From: Verticillium longisporum
Taxonomy: Eukaryota > Ascomycota > Sordariomycetes > Glomerellales > Plectosphaerellaceae
Assembly: GCA_019188255.1 (NCBI GenBank)
Contig: JAETXT010000015.1
Location: 682,001-746,000, forward strand
DNA length: 64,000 nt
Reading direction: 5' to 3'
Both the position numbers and the translations under genes were made by a program. Below are positions 22,560-35,899 of this stretch, in pieces; position 1 is the stretch's first letter, and each line of letters starts with the position of its first letter. Under the pieces are notes generated by a model. It ran no database searches, was not told the origin of the DNA, and saw only the letters and a program-made list of their open reading frames with translations.

Positions 22560-23800
22560 TATTTATTCTCTTAGGAGTCCTAATTAGTTAAATAGACGTA
22601 TACGTAATTCGCCCGACTATTATCGTATCTAGTCTATCTTCGATATAGTCTATATATCTCCGCTTATTATCTACTAAAGGTATAGCCTCTATATATAAAT
22701 ATAATTTCTCCTTAGAACGAACCTCTAATAATGCCGCCTCCTTAAGGGAAATTATCTCTAGTATTATTATATCTATTCTAATAGTTCCGGCTATTATACC
22801 TATTCCTATAATAAGAGTTATTTCTATTATTAGACCGAGTCTCGTATCTACGTCTATTCTAATTACGTCCTTAGCGAGAGTTAGCCTCGTAGCGGTTATT
22901 AGCGTTATAGCGGTTATTAGCATTATAGCGGTTACTATTACGTCTCTACTAGTCTAAGTAGTAGGAGTTATATACTAGGAAGGTAACTCTATCCGGACCG
23001 CTATTAGGACTATTATCCTCGTCGAAGTCTTCTTTAATAACGTATATTATTACTAGCTATCTAGTATCTAATAGAGCTAAGTCTCTCTAGAGTAGTTTAG
23101 CCTTATCCTAAGCGTTTCTAATAAATAAATTAATAATAGTATTTAGGTTTAGCTTAGGTAGGTATATTATTAGATTATTATTAATCTTAAAGTAGGCTTA
23201 GTTTAGCTATATTAATAGATTATTTATTCCTATAGCGTTATATAATCGGATTATATTTAATATAAACTTCTATAAATCCTTACCTATATAGATATCCTAT
23301 CTAGTATATTAGTAAGCGTTTAGTAGTTTAGTAGCCTTTATAGAGTCTAGGGCGAATTAGCGTCTAAGGAGTCGCTTCTATATATTAAGTCTAGTACGAA
23401 GTCTTTATTTTTCGTCTTCTATTAATATAATATACTATACCTTAGCTAAGCTTAATAGTAGTTATAGTAGATTACGTACTATTATAGCCTATCTCTTAAG
23501 CGTATTAGCTTAGTCGTTTATAGAGTCTAGAAATATATCTATATCTATCTAGTATATATCTCGGCCGATAATATAGATTAAAGAGTTCTCGTTTTTATTA
23601 GAGTCTAGTTTATAGTCTAGGTAGAAATACCCGTATATCGATACCTTCTAATTATTAGAACTTAGTCTATAGTTTACGTTATTAATTTAGATTTATATTT
23701 ATAGGATCTCTATTATAATAGCTAGTTATTACTAGGTAGTTATAGGTATAGAGCTTATCTAATTCTATTCTATTATAGCTAATTATCCGATTAATAGAGA
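22560..23800 (-). pseudogene. Gag relic of Gypsy element C
   Basis: Corresponds to 54990-56170 in copy C'. The part at 22588-22923 has by chance no stop codons, but it is a RIPed, Ile-rich fragment of the gag frame and not a gene of its own: the same protein region in C' reads on with similar residues (KEKLYLYAEAIPLVDNK). Confidence 0.65.
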
Positions 23801-24594
23801 TAATGAATCTTATCTAATAGATAGGGATAATAACTCTTATCCGATTAATAAGGATAGCGATTAGGATAGCGATTATAATATCGTAGTATCCTCCGTTATA
23901 AGAATAGGGTTTATCTTTATAGAATATTTCCTAATAATAACCCTACCCTCGATTTCCTTAGCTTACTTAAAGATTACTATTTAGTATTAATTTTTAGCGT
24001 CTATTTCTTAGAGTATAGCTTTATTATTATTTAGATTCTTCTATTAATTAGTTAGTTTAGCGTATTATACTCGTAATATCCTCGCTATCTACGAGAAAGC
24101 TATCTTAATTTAGTAATAGTTTATTATTTACTCTAATAGATATTAGTATATACTTTATAATAACGATAACGAAGCTAATATAGCTCTATAGCTTATAGGT
24201 ATAAACTACTATTCTTAAGGAATAGGGGAGAGCTTACTAAATACTAAGACTATAGATAAGTCTACTAAAGGCACTTTAATAGCTTAGTCCTAGTAGTCTT
24301 CTACTTAATAATATAGCTAATATACTTTAATAGTCGTTATATCCGATATAGGACTAGACTTAAGAAGGACTTAGATCTAAGAAGGGCTTAGATTATACTA
24401 GGAGAATAAGGAAGAATTTAATAGAGTTAATAATTCTATAATAGGCTAGGGAGGGGTCGATAGGCTTAGAGTCTTAATCTCTAATATTACCTCTTCATTA
24501 GCCGATAATAGATAAATCTCTAATAATAATAGTACTTATTTTAATGAAAATCTAGATAGTATAATAGAGCGAACGTATATCTAGTTACTATTAT

Positions 24595-24783
24595 TATTAG
24601 GACCTTACGTTAGGGGTATATTCGAGTATAGTGAAAGAGTTGAGTTCTCTATAGCTAAGGTAGCTAGGCTATCGCCCTTATGAATTAGTGGAGTGCTCCG
24701 GCCTAGGACTCTAGCGGAGTCCAAATCCGCTAGGAGCCCTGGGCTAGAGCACCTTCCACTAAAGGAGAAAGGTGCCTCTAATA
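24595..24783 (-). repeat. 5' LTR of element C
   Basis: Read on the minus strand it starts TATTAGAGGCACC and ends with the RIPed form of ...CA. It contains a TAGCGGA/TCCGCTA hairpin and a GCACCTT/AAGGTGC-type pair. It is repeated at 14949-15137, 32729-32911 and 53995-54176. Confidence 0.9.
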
Positions 24784-27700
24784 TTACCTTTACTATTTTA
24801 AGGAAAGTAAAGAATTATTTAACTATATCCCCTCTATTTACTTCTTTCTTAAGAAGAATATATTATCGAAATAATCTAATAAGTTCCGTAATAAAGCTAT
24901 TAAGGCTATTAAGGCTTATTATTACGATACCTCTTATTAAGGCTCTTTTAATAATATTAATAAATAAATTATCGTTACCTCCTCTAATATTACTTATTAA
25001 GACTCTATTACTTATTTAGTAATATCTTATTATACCTCTTTAATAGCTAAGATTTATAGCTAAGATATAATTATCCTCGATTTAGGTAATAATATTAATA
25101 TATTTAATAATCTCGCTTAGTTCTTAATATATACTAAGAATACTTTACTTCCTAAGATTAACGTAGTTAATAGTTAGGCTACTAAGCCCCTTAGTATTAG
25201 GAGTATATTCTTCTAAGTCTAGGACCCTATAGATCCTACTAAGGCTATCGACTAGATTATTTATAATACTAGATATCTCCCTAGAAGCCCTACGAACTTA
25301 CTATTACTAGGCCTTCTTAATCGTTTAGGGATTAAATACGATTTCTATATTAAGTCTATAATATATACTACTAACGCTATTTAATTAGCGAGAACTATTT
25401 AGGAATAAGGTATTATAATAATATTAACTTTTACCTTTATTAACCTTCCTATTAAGATTACTTATAATATAGCTATTATTATAATAAAATCTAAGAAAGT
25501 AATTCCTTTCTATATTATATATAAATACCTTCTTTATACTAGAAAATAATATATTATCGATATTTATATAAAAGTTAATATCCTCTTTAACTATTAAGAA
25601 GTATATAACTTTAATTATAAAGCTTATCGCTTAGCTAAGAATATTAAAGTCGTAAATTACTCTATTACTTATCTATCCTTAGCCCCTAGCTATAAGGTCT
25701 TTATAGATCTTATTAATTATAAGCCCTCGAGTCTTAAAGATAGCTTTTATTATACCTTCTACGTTATTAATCGCTATAATAGCTTCTATTAGATCTATTT
25801 TATAAAGATTAAGACTAAATAAGAGACCTATTTCTATATTAAAAGGTTTATTTATTATTTTAAGGCCTCTATTAGCCTACTTATTATCTCTATTATTTAC
25901 GATAGAGGTAGCGAATTCGATAACTTTAATATTAAAACGATATTAGCTAAAGAGGGCGCCTTATTCCGTCTATCTATACTTAATACCCTAGCTTAGAATA
26001 GCCTTATAGAATATACTAATTATAATATTTTAGAAGCTATTTATACTATTATTATTATAATAGGACTACCTATTAATCTATAGCTTTATATTACTAAGAC
26101 TATAATAGAAATTATTAACCTATTACTTATATTATCGAACCCTTATAATAAAGCTCCTTAAGAGCGTCTTATTAGCTTCCTTAGCCTTCTTAAGGAATAG
26201 TAGATACCCTATATTTAATATTTATATATATATAGCTATATTACTTATATATATAAAAAGGGCATTCTCCGCCCTTTATATATTAATAAGATAGAAGCGT
26301 AAGCCTAGAAGGGCTTCCTTATAGGATTCGATAGTCCCTATAATTATATCTTTAATATCTATATTCCTAAGTATAATAATATTATCCGCTACTAAGATAT
26401 ATATTTCTTTAAAGGCTAATATAAAGCTACCCTTAATCTCCTTAAGAATATTAATAGATACGAATATAACGCTATCTTTATAGATTACGATATCTCTAAA
26501 TTTATTAATATCCCCCTTTATAAAGCTATTAAATAGCTTATAATTAAGTACCCTAAGGCTAAGGAAATTACTAACTTAGAGCCTCCTAAGTTACGTATTT
26601 AATAAGAATATACTCCTCCTCTTATTTATAAATTAATCCCTTTATCGATTTAGCTTTATCCCCTAGAGACCTAGATTTAGCCTTATCCCCTAGAGACTTA
26701 GATTCACGACTCTACTATTAACTTAGAGACGAGCTGCTCTTCTATTAACTCTATTAAAGCTAACGAAGTACTTCCTATAGAGGTAGCCTTACTATACGGG
26801 GAGTCTCTAGACCCTCTAGCGGAATATATATCGTCGCCTCCTTATACTATAGCGCCTCCGCCTCCTTATAGGTCTATATATAATACTCCTTATATTATAG
26901 GTTAATATACTAAAACTTATATTAACGATTTATCCCTAAATACTAGGACTCTACTCCTTATAGAGTAAGCTATTTATATAGACGTTAATATTCTTAATAC
27001 TCTAATTAAGCCTCTCCTAGCCTATTCTATAGCCTAGGCCTACTCTATAATATTAGATATCGATATTCCGAAGATTATTAACGCTATAAAGAAGGGTCCT
27101 AATTAATATCTCTAGAAACTAGCTTTTAATAAGTGAATTACTAATTTACTTAAGCGTAAGACCTAGACCCTAGTAGACCCCCCTACTAGTACTAAGGTCC
27201 TCCTAGGAATATAGGTTCTCGATATAAAGACTTCCCCTTAACGATTTCGTACTAGGTAGGTAGTTTATAGTAATTATTAATTAAGCTAGTAAGCTATATA
27301 GGACCTCTATACTATAATTACTTACTTAGTTTTAGTCCGCTTATTCTTCGCCCTTATTATTTATTTAGACCTTTAACTTACTATCGTCGACTTCGATAGC
27401 GTATTTCTTATAGCCCCTACTCTTACTAGTATTTACGTATTCATCTAATAGCCTTATAGATATAAGGATAGTATTAATAAGGTTTATCGCCTTAATAACG
27501 CCCTTTACGGGCTTTACGAAGCTCCCTTTTAATAGTTTTAATTCCTATTTAAGAAGCTAAATAAACTAAGCTATACCTATATTATAAAGAACCTATATCT
27601 CCTATATAATAAATATATTAGAATTATCCTATTAATATATATTAATAATATTATTATCGCTAAGCCTTCTACTAAAGCTATTAAAAGAGCTATCTAGATA

Positions 27701-28740
27701 TTAAAATTAGTCTATAACCTTAAGGAAATACTAATTATTAATAAGTTTATTAATATATATATTACCTATAATATTAAGAAGGGCTTTATTTTAATATATT
27801 AATATAAATATACTTAAAAGATATTATAATACTTTAGCTTTAATAAAGCTAATCTAATTAAGACCCCTTAAGCCTTAGGCTCTTTACTTCCGTATCTAGA
27901 TACTACCTTATATAATCCTTAAATATTAAAGAAATATCAAGAGATAATAAATACTCTTAACTATCTTAGCTATAATACCCGCCCTAATATTAGCTTTAGT
28001 ATCTTAAAGCTCTATAAGGGGAATAGCGGACCGATTAATAAATACTTTATAGCTATTAAGCGTATATTTTACTACTTTAAAGATATTTTCTTATTTAGAA
28101 TTAAGTATTATAAATATATTAATATTAAGCTCTTTATTATAAGTAATACTTTATATAGTAATTATTATAATCGTACTTCTATAGGAGGATATATAATCTT
28201 CTTTATTAATAGCCCTATAGCCTAGAAATCGTATAAATAGTAATTCGTTACTCTTAGTACCTTAGAAGCTAAATTCATTAATCTTATTCCTATAAGTATT
28301 ACTCTAAACTAGATTAAGGATATTATAATAGCTTTTAAGGTATAGATTCTAAGGCCTCTTATCTTATTAATAGATAGCTAGAATACTCTAATAATTACCT
28401 TTAAGCCTCTTAACGCTATACGTACTCGCTATATCGATATTTAATATAAATAGGTTTAAGAATATATTACTATAAACGACTTTAAGCTTTACTATATACT
28501 TTCTACTAAAATATTTATTAATAGACTTATAAAGGGCCTTAGCTTTAAGAAATATATAGGATTTACTCGCTAATTACGCTTTATTAACGTAAACTAAATT
28601 AACTATTATTACTATACTAATCCTAAGCTTCTAATTAGCTAGGAGATTATATTTTTAGAGTACTAGGATTAGGAAAGAGGCTTATTATAAGGTACCTACG
28701 GGGACTCTTATAGACCTAATAGCTAATACGCCTTAGATAG
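24784..28740 (+). pseudogene. Pol relic of Copia element B
   Basis: The plus strand holds a protease remnant near 25060 (ATTATCCTCGATTTAGG, an ILDxG context), integrase about 25640-26150, Copia reverse transcriptase about 27330-27720 and RNase H about 27950-28650. The same segments in B2 align throughout. An open stretch at 24693-25019 across the LTR border is accidental. Confidence 0.75.
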
Positions 28741-28754
28741 TGCCTATAAGGGGG

Positions 28755-28907
28755 TATTAGTAATATTCGCCTAGGGCTTCTAGCAATCACCTAATACTAG
28801 GTGGCCTATGCCCTGGCACCTCCCTCCTATAGCTTAGTTCCAGGCACCCTCTTGCCCTAGAGAATAGCTTCCCAATATAACTCCTTTTCCTCCCTAGACC
28901 TCCAATA
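28755..28907 (+). repeat. 3' LTR of element B
   Basis: Same 153 bp as 13928-14080 and less RIPed (it keeps GGCACC and TTGCCC). Preceded by a purine tract. Confidence 0.9.
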
Positions 28908-31895
28908 AAATCTAGTCCTATAATATCTTTAGAAGAGGCTTATACCTTATATACCCGATTTATATATTATAATATAAAGGCCCTAAAATCTATATATAAG
29001 AGGCCTATAGATATTATAGCTATATATAAAATTGAAAATTATAAAGCCTATAAAAGGGGTAAATTCACTAATATAATAAATAAGATATCCTCTAATAAAT
29101 ATAAAGAATATATATACTTAGAGAATTTATACGCTAGCCTAATAGGTCCTATAACCCCTATAATTTATAATAATAAAAAATAGATTCTCTTTATAAAAGA
29201 TAAATATACTAAATATATCTAGATATTCCTACTACCTAATAAATTAGAAGAAGTCGTTTCTAATAAGCTTAATAAGTTCCGCTAAGAAATAGAAAATAAT
29301 AAGCTTAATTATAAAATAAAGGAATTTAATACCGATAATAGTAAAGAATTTATAAATAAAAGCATTAAAAATATGCTTATAGGAGTAAAATATATAATAA
29401 AACCACTGTATACTTATAAACTATAAGGGTTTATAGAACGAGCTATAAGGACTATAATAGATAAAATAAAGTCCCTAATTTTCTACTTAGGATTACCCTT
29501 ATATCTATAGGGAGACGTAGCATATACTACTATATATATATATAATAGAACTCTTAATAGCTCTATAGGGTTTAAAATACCTTATAAATTAAAAGAAAAT
29601 AAAATACCTAATATCGATGATATAAAAATATAGGGTTCTATAGCCTATTATAAAAATAAAGAACCTTTAATAAAAAAACTAGATAAATAAGCTAGTAAAT
29701 CTATCTTAATAGGTATAGACGATTATAACTATAAAATATATAATACTTAATCTAGGAAAGTTATCTAGACTAGAGATATATATATATTAGAAAATAAATT
29801 TATTACTCCTATATATTTAATAATAGAAAAGCACCTTCTAAATTCAGAAGACCTTAAATTATTTAATTTAGAAATAAATAAAATAATAGCTTTACCTCTA
29901 ATTAAAGGTAATAATAATATAACTACTAATAATATAACTAGTAATAAAAACCTAAAAATAACTATAGAGCTTCCTAAAATTTAGAAACTTAAAGATTATA
30001 TTTATATAAAATCGGCCGATTTACTAAATATATTGGATATATTACTAGGGGACTCCTTTAATTTCCTAGGCTAGAACTATATCCTTACTATAAATAATAT
30101 AAAGGAACCTACTACTTATAGCTAAGCTATTAATAGCCCTAATAAAGATAACTAGAATAAAGCTATAAATTTAGAATTTCAGTAATTAATAGATTAAAAT
30201 ACTTAATCTTTAATTAATGAAAATACCCTACTTAAAGAAGCTAATATATTAAGGGGTAGATAGGTTTATAAAATAAAATACGATATAAATAAAAATCTAA
30301 TAAAATATAAAGCTAGATAGGTAGTTTAGGGATTTAACTAAATTATTAGTATAGATTACCTAGAGACCTTTAGTACTACTTATAGGCCTAAAGGCTATAG
30401 ACTAGCTTTTATATTAGGTCTAAATCTAGGCTAGGATTTTAAAGAATTAGATATTAATAATGCATTTATCTACGTAGATATAGATAAGGATATATACGTT
30501 ATTTAACCTACTAGATTCTCTATACGAGAAAACTATATATATAAGTTAAATAAAGCCTTATATAGGTTAAAATAGTCCCCTAAGCTCTAATACGAATATC
30601 TACTTAAAGCTTTAAATAGCTTAGGTTTTAATATATTAGAATCTAATTTAGGGGTATTTATATTACCTTTAAAGGCTATATTATTCTATTATATTAAAAA
30701 TATAATTATAATAGCTAAAATAGCTAAAATAATATCTACTATATAAGCTAAACTTCAAATTATATTAAGTCTTAAAGATTTAGGACTTATTAATACCTTT
30801 TAAGTAATAAAATAACTATAAATAAAGAAGAAAAGCTTCTATATATATCCTAAAAGGTATATTACGAGAAAATTCTAATAAAATATAATAAATTAAATTT
30901 AAAAGTAGTAGATACGCTTAATATATTAAAAATAGCTTTAATATTAAATTCCTTATAAGCTATAAATTCAGAAATCCTCTAATATTAATAGGAAATAAGC
31001 TCTTTATTATATTTAGCCTTATATAATAGACTAGATATTACTTATTTAGTAAATAGATATTCTAGATATATAAGTAACCCCTTTAAAGAGCATTTTATTA
31101 CTTTAAATAGAATATAAGCTTATTTAAATAAATATCCGGATATAGGTCTTATATATACCTATAATAAATCCCTTAATATAATAGAGTATAGCGATTCTAG
31201 CTAGAGCGATATATTAGAAGATAGAACTTCTACCTCTAGATATATATTCTATTTAGGAATTAATAACCCTATAAGCTAGGTTTTAGCTAAATAAAAGGTA
31301 ATAGCTTTATCTATTTATAAAGCTAAATATATAGCTTTATATAAAGCCTCTAAAGAAGCTATATATATTTTTTCTAATTTTTTAGAAATATCTAAAAGCC
31401 TAGGTTTAAATAAACCTAAAATATTTACTTTATTAGTAGATAATAAAGAAGCTAAGAAAATAATTAAAAATCCTAAATTCTATAAAAGGGTTAAGTATAT
31501 AGATAGGTAATTCTATTATTACCGAAATCTATTAAAAGATAAGAAAATATAGCTTTTTATATATATACTTAATATAATATAATAGATATACTTACTAAGG
31601 GCTTAAATAAGATAACTTATATTACCCTATATAGATATATATAAATAGGGAGTCTAAATACTATACCTATAGACTATAAGTAGCCTAAATATAGTGAAGT
31701 ACTTAAAATTAAGTATTAAATAGATTTTTTATCTTTAGATTTTCCTATAATAATATAATATATAGTTTTTATTTATTTTCTATATTATAGGGTTCTAATT
31801 TTTTCCCTATATATAATAATATTATAAGGTTTTATTTTTTTATCCTCTAAATATATAAGCTACTATATCTATATACCTATATATATACTACCTTA
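28908..31895 (+). pseudogene. Pol relic of Copia element A (integrase, RT, RNase H)
   Basis: The frame resumes right after element B. Integrase (about 28930-29750) shows the FNTDNSKEF and GFIERAIRT-like blocks. Reverse transcriptase (about 30250-30830) shows ARQVVQGFNQ, LDINNAFIYVDID and KALYRLKQSP blocks, classic Copia signatures. RNase H runs to about 31600. Stops fall at Gln positions. A purine tract (31896-31903) precedes the 3' LTR. Confidence 0.85.
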
Positions 31896-31903
31896 TAGGG
31901 GGG

Positions 31904-32624
31904 TATAGGAGTTATAAGGGTTAGAGTCTTATAATTACTCTAATAGCTTAAATAAAAGCTAAACTATAACGATATATACATTATAAAATAGAGAAAAACC
32001 GTAGCTATAGAATAATATAATTTTTATAATATTCTATAGAGCCGTTCTATAGTAATAAGCGTTTAAGTTCTCTTATACCCTATTAGCTAGAGCTTAAAAT
32101 CCGATTCTACTTCCCCGTAGGTCTAGAGGTAGTCTAAGCGCCTTATCTACGCGTAGCTACTAAGGGTTAATCTATTATATATAGAGGGTACCCCCTAGAC
32201 CTATTTTTTAGGTTTTTAGATCTTAATAATTATCTAATTCTAATTATACTCATAAGTCCCCTTTATATAGTAATTCCTATCTAATTTATATATTCTTAAC
32301 TATTAAGAACGGATACCTTCTAAGATACGCTTTACTCCTATTAGGATTAATTTAAGTATTTCTCTTAATTAATTATAACTATCTTCTTAATTACCCCTCT
32401 ATTTTCCTACCTTCGATCTAAACGAAAAATATACTATTTTATAGCTCTTATTAAGGGCTATAAGAATCTTCGATCTATTTCTCGACCCGATATCTCCTTC
32501 TAGAGATATAATTACTTTTATCTCTCCCTTCCTCTTATCTATTATTATCTCTTTATTCTATAACTAAGCTATACCCTCAGTCGTTGCCTAATACCTCCTA
32601 CATCGATTATAATATATACTATTA
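31904..32624 (+). repeat. 3' LTR of element A
   Basis: 721 bp, colinear with 11173-11893, followed by the AATAT target duplication. Confidence 0.88.
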
Positions 32625-32728
32625 AATATTAATAGAATTATTAAAGGGTAACTATAATAGGAAGATTACTCTAGAACCTAAACCCTCTTTAGAGAATTAT
32701 CGTTAAAATATTTAATGAAAAAACGATT
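32625..32728 (+). pseudogene. D0 gag segment between A and C''
   Basis: Continues the D-family sequence broken at 11172 (compare D1 around 34220-34330). It is cut again at 32728 by the C'' LTR. Confidence 0.7.
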
Positions 32729-33722
32729 TATTAGAGGCACCTCCTTTAGTGGAAGGTGCTCTAGTCTAGGGCTCCTAGCGCATTTAGACTCCGCTAGAGT
32801 CCTAGGCCGGAGCACTCTACTTAGTTTATAAGGGTAATAGCCTAGCTAGCTTTAATTATAACTTAACTCTTTTACTATACTCGGATATACCCTTAACGTA
32901 AAGTCCTAATAATAATAGTAACTAGATTACGTTCGCTCTATTATATAATTCTAAATTTCTATTAAAGATAATAGATTATTATTAATAGATATCTATCTAT
33001 TATTAGATTAATGACGAGATAGGAGTCTAAAGATACTAATTATATAATTAATAACCCCGCTTAGCCTACTATTATTAAGCTAGAATTAAGTCTTTATTAA
33101 GTCTCTATTAAGTCTATTAAGTTCTTCTCTCCTATATTATTAGATTTATCTTATCTCTCCTATACTTCTCTTAACCTAGAATCCGCTTATATTAGATATA
33201 ACGATAATTAAAATATATTAACTGTATTATTAATCTAAAGACTACTAAGACTAAGCGTTAAAGTGCCTCTAGTAGACTTATTTATAGTTTTAGTATTCGG
33301 AAAGCTCTCCTCTATCCCTTAAGAATAATAGTTTATACTTATAAGCTAAAGAGCTATATTAGCTTTATTATCGTTATTATAAGGTATATACTAATATCTA
33401 CTAGAGTAGGTTATAGACTATTACTAAGTTAAGATAGCTTTCTCGCGGATAATAAGGATATTATAAGTATAATATATTTAATATATTAAATTAATTAATT
33501 AATAGAAGAGTCTAAATAATAATAAGACTATATTCTAGGAAATGAACGCTAAAGATTAATATTAGATAATAATCTTTAAATAAATAGAAGAAATCAGAAG
33601 TAGAGTAATTACGAGGAAGTATATAAGGACTATTCTAATTAATAATAATCTATATATTAATACCCCTATTTCTATAATAGAGGATATTATAACTTTATAA
33701 TCGCTATCCCTATTAATCGGAA
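32729..33722 (+). mobile_element. C'' : 5' fragment of a Gypsy C element
   Basis: An LTR (32729-32911, 183 bp) followed by about 810 bp colinear with C' 54177-54912. It ends abruptly at 33722 at the edge of a D LTR, so it was truncated or is continued elsewhere. No 3' LTR of this copy is in the window. Confidence 0.8.
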
Positions 33723-33906
33723 TATAAGGAGTTAGACGTAAGGAGTTAGATATTAGGAACCTAACCCCTATTTATATTATTATAGATACTTTAGCGATAA
33801 GCCTAAGTTTAAAAGGAGAAGTCGAGGCTATACTCAATAGCCTCAATAAGTTAAAGTTAATATAATAGCTTACCGATTATTCGCTAATCTAATTACTTTC
33901 CTTAAT
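33723..33906 (+). repeat. D4 5' LTR, left part (split by D1)
   Basis: First 184 bp of a D LTR, starting with a short duplication (TAAGGAGTTAGA twice). The missing 3' end of this LTR lies at 41425-41456. The split is due to insertion of D1, flanked by TTAAT on both sides (33902-33906 and 41425-41429). Confidence 0.82.
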
Positions 33907-34102
33907 TATAAGGAGTTAGATATTAAGAACCTAACCCCTATTTATATTATTATAAATACTTTAGCGATAGCGTAAGTTTAAAAGGAGAAGTCGAGGCTAT
34001 ACTCGATAGCCTTAATAAGTTAAAGTTAATATAATAGCTTATTAATTATTCGCTAATCTAATTATTTTCCTTAATCTAGGCCCTTAGCTTAATACCTTTA
34101 TA
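33907..34102 (+). repeat. 5' LTR of D1
   Basis: TATAAGGAG...CCTTTATA, originally TGTAAGGAG...CCTTTACA. Contains the inverted repeat GAGGCTA/TAGCC typical of this LTR family. Confidence 0.88.
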
Positions 34103-34269
34103 TTCTTTAACTTCTATAACCTATAATTAGATTAAGATAAATAATAGATTAATTAAAGCGTACTAGAATTTAAAAGCGAATTATTTATTATAATAGATAT
34201 TATTTTTAAAACGAATTAATAAGAATATTATTAGGATTATCGAGGGGTAGTTATAGTAGGAAGATTATG

Positions 34270-35600
34270 CTTAAATTAGGATCTTCTCTAGAAAACTATT
34301 ATTAAAATATTAGCGAATAAACGATTTAAGCTAAATCGTAAATATAAATCCCTTAAGCTTTAATCTATAAATTCTATAAATAGAGATACGAGAATAACCT
34401 CTTAATTTAACGTTTTATTAAATATACTTTTATTATAAAGAATTATAATAAATTACTTATTTATAATTATAAAATATTCGAAGAGGATATTATTATTATT
34501 TAAATTAATAATTAATTTATTATAATTAAGGCTAAGAATACTTTCCAATTTAATATAAATATAGCTTAAATAATATAATAAAATTATATTTAGAACCTTA
34601 AAATAATTTATAGAGAGGACTTTAATAAGGATAATATAAATATTTATTAAGAAGATTTCTAAAATTTTATAAAATAAGAATATTTATTAAAGGATTTATA
34701 AAACTTAGTTTATTAAGAATAATTATATTTATTCTATTTTTAAGGAAATAAAGATATTTCTTTTCTTATCTTCTTTAATTATTAAGAGAATATTTATTAA
34801 TTATTTAATAAAAATATAGATTATAGTAAAGAATATATTTTTAAGTATTTCTAATAATTCCTTTATTTTATAAAGGATAAATTAATAGAATATTATATTC
34901 TTATTAAGGATATTAAAATAATTATATATAAAGCTTAATAAATATAGGATATTAATAAATTATAGAATAAATAATGAGAAAATAAGAAACGAATTTATTC
35001 TTAATTAGCCTAGGGCGAACCCTATAATACCGCCCTTAGCTATAGGGCTTTAAAGAGAGAAGCTTTATAAGATTAATTATTAATAAAGCGAAATTATTCC
35101 TCTTATTATAATAGAGGTATTATATTAAAGTAAATAAGAAACTTAAACCCTTACCCTATAAGAATATTATCGAATAGCTAAAATACTACCCTTATAATAT
35201 TATTTAATATATATTTCTATTATAATAAGCTAGAATATTAAATATAGAATTATATTTAGCTTAAATTATAAAAGCTAAAGGCTATAATTATTAATATCTA
35301 ATTATTTAAGTTTAAGGGTATCTAGATAATAGAATTCTTAGAAAATAATTTAATATAAATTCTAATTTAAAGAATATTATATTAAAAATGAATATTAAGA
35401 AAATTATAAAGTATTAATAATTATTATTTAATAAAATAAAGAAATTAAATTCTCTATTAACTTAGATATTAATATTATTATAGATATTATTAATCTTACC
35501 CTTATTTAGCTATTAAAGCTATAAGAAATAGAAAATATAGAAGCTCTTAAATTATAAATATTTAATAAATAGATAATAAATAATTATAGATTATTCGCCT
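34270..35600 (+). pseudogene. Gag and protease relic of D1
   Basis: Long AT-rich frame with many stops, repeated in D4 (41457-42587), D7 (62595-63190) and in part at 63388-63471. Protease would lie near 35440-35540, but its active site is not clearly readable. Confidence 0.55.
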
Positions 35601-35899
35601 TCTTATTCTATTTATTAAATATATAAAATCGATTTTAATTATTATATTAATTATTTATATATATAGAATAATTTAAAGGGTTAAAGTATATCTTTCTATC
35701 TAATAATAATATAAATAAGGAAAATATCTAAGTAGATATTATTACTCGATCCTTTATTTAGGGCTATATATCTAATATAGACTTTAAAGAATTTATAAAG
35801 ATAATAATCGAAGATAAAACTAAAGCCTATATCGTCTATATTATTTAGGTAATAATTATAATGTTTAATATAATAATCCCTATTATCGATAAGCCCTCT

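Larger units (their letters stand above)
14949..24783 (-). mobile_element. Gypsy chromovirus C, complete, minus strand, inserted in B
   Basis: It spans 9835 bp, with 189 bp LTRs at 24595-24783 (5') and 14949-15137 (3'), flanked by a perfect TTACC duplication. On the minus strand the order is gag, protease, reverse transcriptase, RNase H, integrase, chromodomain, then about 2.9 kb with an extra frame. This is long for a Gypsy element because of that extra 3' part. It is the youngest of the A-B-C nest. The internal part is heavily RIPed, while the LTRs keep many CA/TG. Confidence 0.92.
13928..28907 (+). mobile_element. Copia-type LTR retrotransposon B, inserted in A, hosting C
   Basis: The 153 bp LTRs at 13928-14080 and 28755-28907 are flanked by a perfect AAATC duplication (13923-13927 and 28908-28912). 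Removing C leaves about 5.1 kb, the same as its sister B2 at 47490-52594. Coding order is protease, integrase, reverse transcriptase, RNase H on the plus strand. The 3' LTR is preceded by a purine tract (AAGGGGG). Confidence 0.92.
11173..32624 (+). mobile_element. Copia-type LTR retrotransposon A, RIPed, hosting nested B and C
   Basis: The 721 bp LTRs lie at 11173-11893 and 31904-32624, and AATAT flanks both ends (11168-11172 and 32625-32629) as target duplication. Without the B insertion the element is about 6.5 kb. The order gag, protease, integrase, reverse transcriptase, RNase H marks it as Copia (Pseudoviridae-like order). It sits inside D0. RIP has broken every frame, so it cannot be autonomous. 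Confidence 0.9.

Noticed and set aside
22588..22923. Open minus-strand frame of 111 codons in AT-rich DNA
   Set aside because: It lies within the gag relic of element C, has RIP-like Ile-rich content, and its copy in C' has the same residues in a longer frame. It is a fragment, not a gene.
24693..25019. Open plus-strand frame of 108 codons
   Set aside because: It runs across the C LTR border into Copia B sequence, so it is an accidental fusion created by the insertion.
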